This document shows, in pieces, positions 33,220 through 34,439 of a stretch of DNA of 34,439 bases. A program made the translations under genes and the position numbers. The notes under the pieces were generated by a model. It was not told the DNA's origin and did not search any database. It saw nothing but the letters and a program-made list of their open reading frames with translations. Position 1 is the stretch's first letter; every line of letters starts with the position of its first letter. The DNA is taken from positions 1-34,439 of the forward strand of contig JANQLW010000090.1 of NCBI GenBank assembly GCA_028280405.1, in the 5' to 3' direction. Origin of the DNA: Bacteroidales bacterium. Its GTDB lineage: Bacteria; Bacteroidota; Bacteroidia; Bacteroidales; GCA-2711565.

Positions 33220-34230
33220 ATGAATTTATCAACTAATTACCTTGGACTCGAACTTAAGAACCCGATTATTGTAGGAGCAAGCAACCTGGTATTGGACATT
33301 AATACACTCAAAAAACTGGAAGACGCAAATGCAAGTGCAATCGTATATAAATCCTTATTTGAAGAACAAATCCAATTAGAAAACCTGGAACGTTTTCAAA
33401 TAGCAGAAGACTATGGAACAAGACATGCTGAAATGGCTTCTTATCTGCCACACATGAATGATTCCGGGCCAGAAGAATTTCTATACAAACTAAGAAAAGC
33501 AAAAGAATCAGTCGGCATCCCTCTTATTGCCAGCTTAAATGCGGTATATGAGGAAAGTTGGGTAGAGTATGCTCAAAAGATTGAGCAAACCGGAGTGGAT
33601 GCATTGGAACTAAATTTCTATTCTACCCCTTATGAATTTGATGTGATGGGGAAAGCCATTATTCAGGAACAAATAGACATACTGGAAGCTATCAAAAAAG
33701 CAGTAAAGCTCCCTATTGCAGTAAAACTTAGTCCTTATTATTCAAACGCATTGTATGTGATCAATGAAATGGATAAAATCGGTGCAAATGGATTTGTGTT
33801 GTTTAACAGATTATTCCAACCGGATATAGACATTGAAAATGAAAAACATCATTTCCCCTATAATTTAAGTAGCCAGGAAGATAATAGATTAGTTTTAAGA
33901 TTTGCAGGATTATTGTACAATCACATTAAGGCTAATATTTGTAGCACTACAGGTATTTTGGATGGTGCCGATGTTATAAAAATGGTACTTGCAGGTGCAG
34001 ATGTTGTTCAGATAGTAAGCGCTATTTATCAGAAAGGTCCAAAAGTAATTACTAAAATGCTTGAAGAAGTAGAAGCATGGATGGAGAAAAAGAGCTATAA
34101 TTCATTAGCTGATTTCAGAGGCAAACTTTCTAAAGACAGCCTGAATGATATGTTTACTTATAAACGTGCTCAATATGTTGATATTCTCATGAAATCTGAT
34201 GAAATCTTTAAGAAATATCCTATCGCGTAA
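33220..34230 (+). CDS. Dihydroorotate-dehydrogenase-like flavoprotein
   Basis: A 336-residue TIM-barrel FMN protein of the dihydroorotate dehydrogenase superfamily. Visible: LGLELKNPIIVGASN, Lys44 (IVYKSLF), ELNFYSTP (130-137), AVKLSPYY with Lys169, FVLFNRL, and STTGILDGADVIKMVLAGAD (phosphate-binding loop). Where class 1 enzymes usually have an LNISCPN-like motif with the catalytic Cys, this protein has LNFYSTP and no Cys, so it may not oxidise dihydroorotate. No other pyrimidine gene is near. Being divergent from nifJ suggests a redox-linked role, but that is inference from position only. It is followed by a strong terminator. Confidence 0.82.
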   Translation: MNLSTNYLGLELKNPIIVGASNLVLDINTLKKLEDANASAIVYKSLFEEQIQLENLERFQIAEDYGTRHAEMASYLPHMNDSGPEEFLYKLRKAKESVGIPLIASLNAVYEESWVEYAQKIEQTGVDALELNFYSTPYEFDVMGKAIIQEQIDILEAIKKAVKLPIAVKLSPYYSNALYVINEMDKIGANGFVLFNRLFQPDIDIENEKHHFPYNLSSQEDNRLVLRFAGLLYNHIKANICSTTGILDGADVIKMVLAGADVVQIVSAIYQKGPKVITKMLEEVEAWMEKKSYNSLADFRGKLSKDSLNDMFTYKRAQYVDILMKSDEIFKKYPIA

Positions 34231-34244
34231 TGCAATTCAGAAAT

Positions 34245-34281
34245 AAAAAAAGGGTAGTCAATTTTATGGCTACCCTTTTTT
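34245..34281 (+). terminator. Terminator after the DHOD-like gene
   Basis: AAAAAAGGGTAG (34245-34256) and CTACCCTTTTTT (34270-34281) form a perfect 12-bp stem with a 12-base loop and a terminal T run, 14 bases past the stop codon. Confidence 0.85.
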
Positions 34282-34287
34282 ATTAAT

Positions 34288-34439
34288 TGTCATCCTGAAC
34301 TTGTTTCAGGATCTCATTCTGACACGATAGAAGTTTAATTAGGAGATCCTGAAACAAGTTGCCAATGACAGATTTATGCAATAAGCTTATTATTAATGGA
34401 TTGTATTTTGTATCCAGATGCGGTTTTTTAGAAAGAAGC
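34288..34439. repeat. Right copy of the long inverted repeat
   Basis: The final ~96 bases are the reverse complement of 58-153 with a few mismatches. The hairpin CTTGTTTCAGGATCTC ... GGAGATCCTGAAACAAG lies at about 34300-34360, preceded by GTCATCCTGAA. The similarity runs to the last base, so the repeat probably continues outside the window. Confidence 0.85.

Overview
The window is chromosomal DNA of a low-GC member of the Bacteroidota, probably class Bacteroidia. This rests on three things. Promoter-like sites follow the Bacteroidota -33 TTG / -7 TAnnTTTG pattern (for example 11399-11430 and 25937-25968). Start codons sit behind AT-rich leaders without Shine-Dalgarno sequences. Gene families and dispersed palindromic repeats are typical of the phylum. 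A long single-chain pyruvate:ferredoxin oxidoreductase suggests anaerobic or fermentative metabolism. The exact genus cannot be told from the sequence.

Layout. 1-305 is repeat DNA, and an inverted copy of about 150 bp of it closes the window (34288-34439). 306-2747 is mutS2, followed by a small hypothetical gene. 3471-3651 is the decayed tail of a response-regulator receiver domain. It lies just upstream of a large soluble hybrid histidine kinase (3683-7612) whose own C-terminus resembles it. Next come tRNA-Leu and tRNA-Gly, with partial copies of the tRNA-Leu 5' end between them, then mutS, a divergent SpoU/TrmH-family RNA methyltransferase, and an outer-membrane OmpA/TPR protein. 13966-17821 is a lysine/diaminopimelate block (dapA-lysC-dapB) with a divergent HTH-plus-ACT-like protein of unknown function. 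Convergent to it are a deoxynucleoside kinase and folK. Upstream of folK lies a glucosaminidase gene broken by one in-frame TAA, which is divergent from sppA. A stand-alone FtsX/MacB-type permease follows.

Accessory island. 24180-27170 is bounded by two copies of a dispersed palindromic repeat. It holds an MNT-HEPN fusion protein; a membrane protein carried on what looks like one isolated integron-type gene cassette with an attC-like site (25267-25862); a HigBA-type toxin-antitoxin pair with a palindromic operator inside its promoter; and two very small genes, the second a zinc ribbon whose expected coupled start codon reads ATA. After the island come an e(P4)-family lipoprotein phosphatase and an overlapping pair, a four-helix membrane protein and a P-loop kinase-like protein, which I do not recognise as a known system. 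The window ends with pyruvate:ferredoxin oxidoreductase (minus strand) and a divergent dihydroorotate-dehydrogenase-like flavoprotein.

Most housekeeping genes are intact and ordinary. The best candidates for something new are the isolated attC cassette, the HTH-ACT protein beside the lysine genes, and the membrane protein/P-loop pair.
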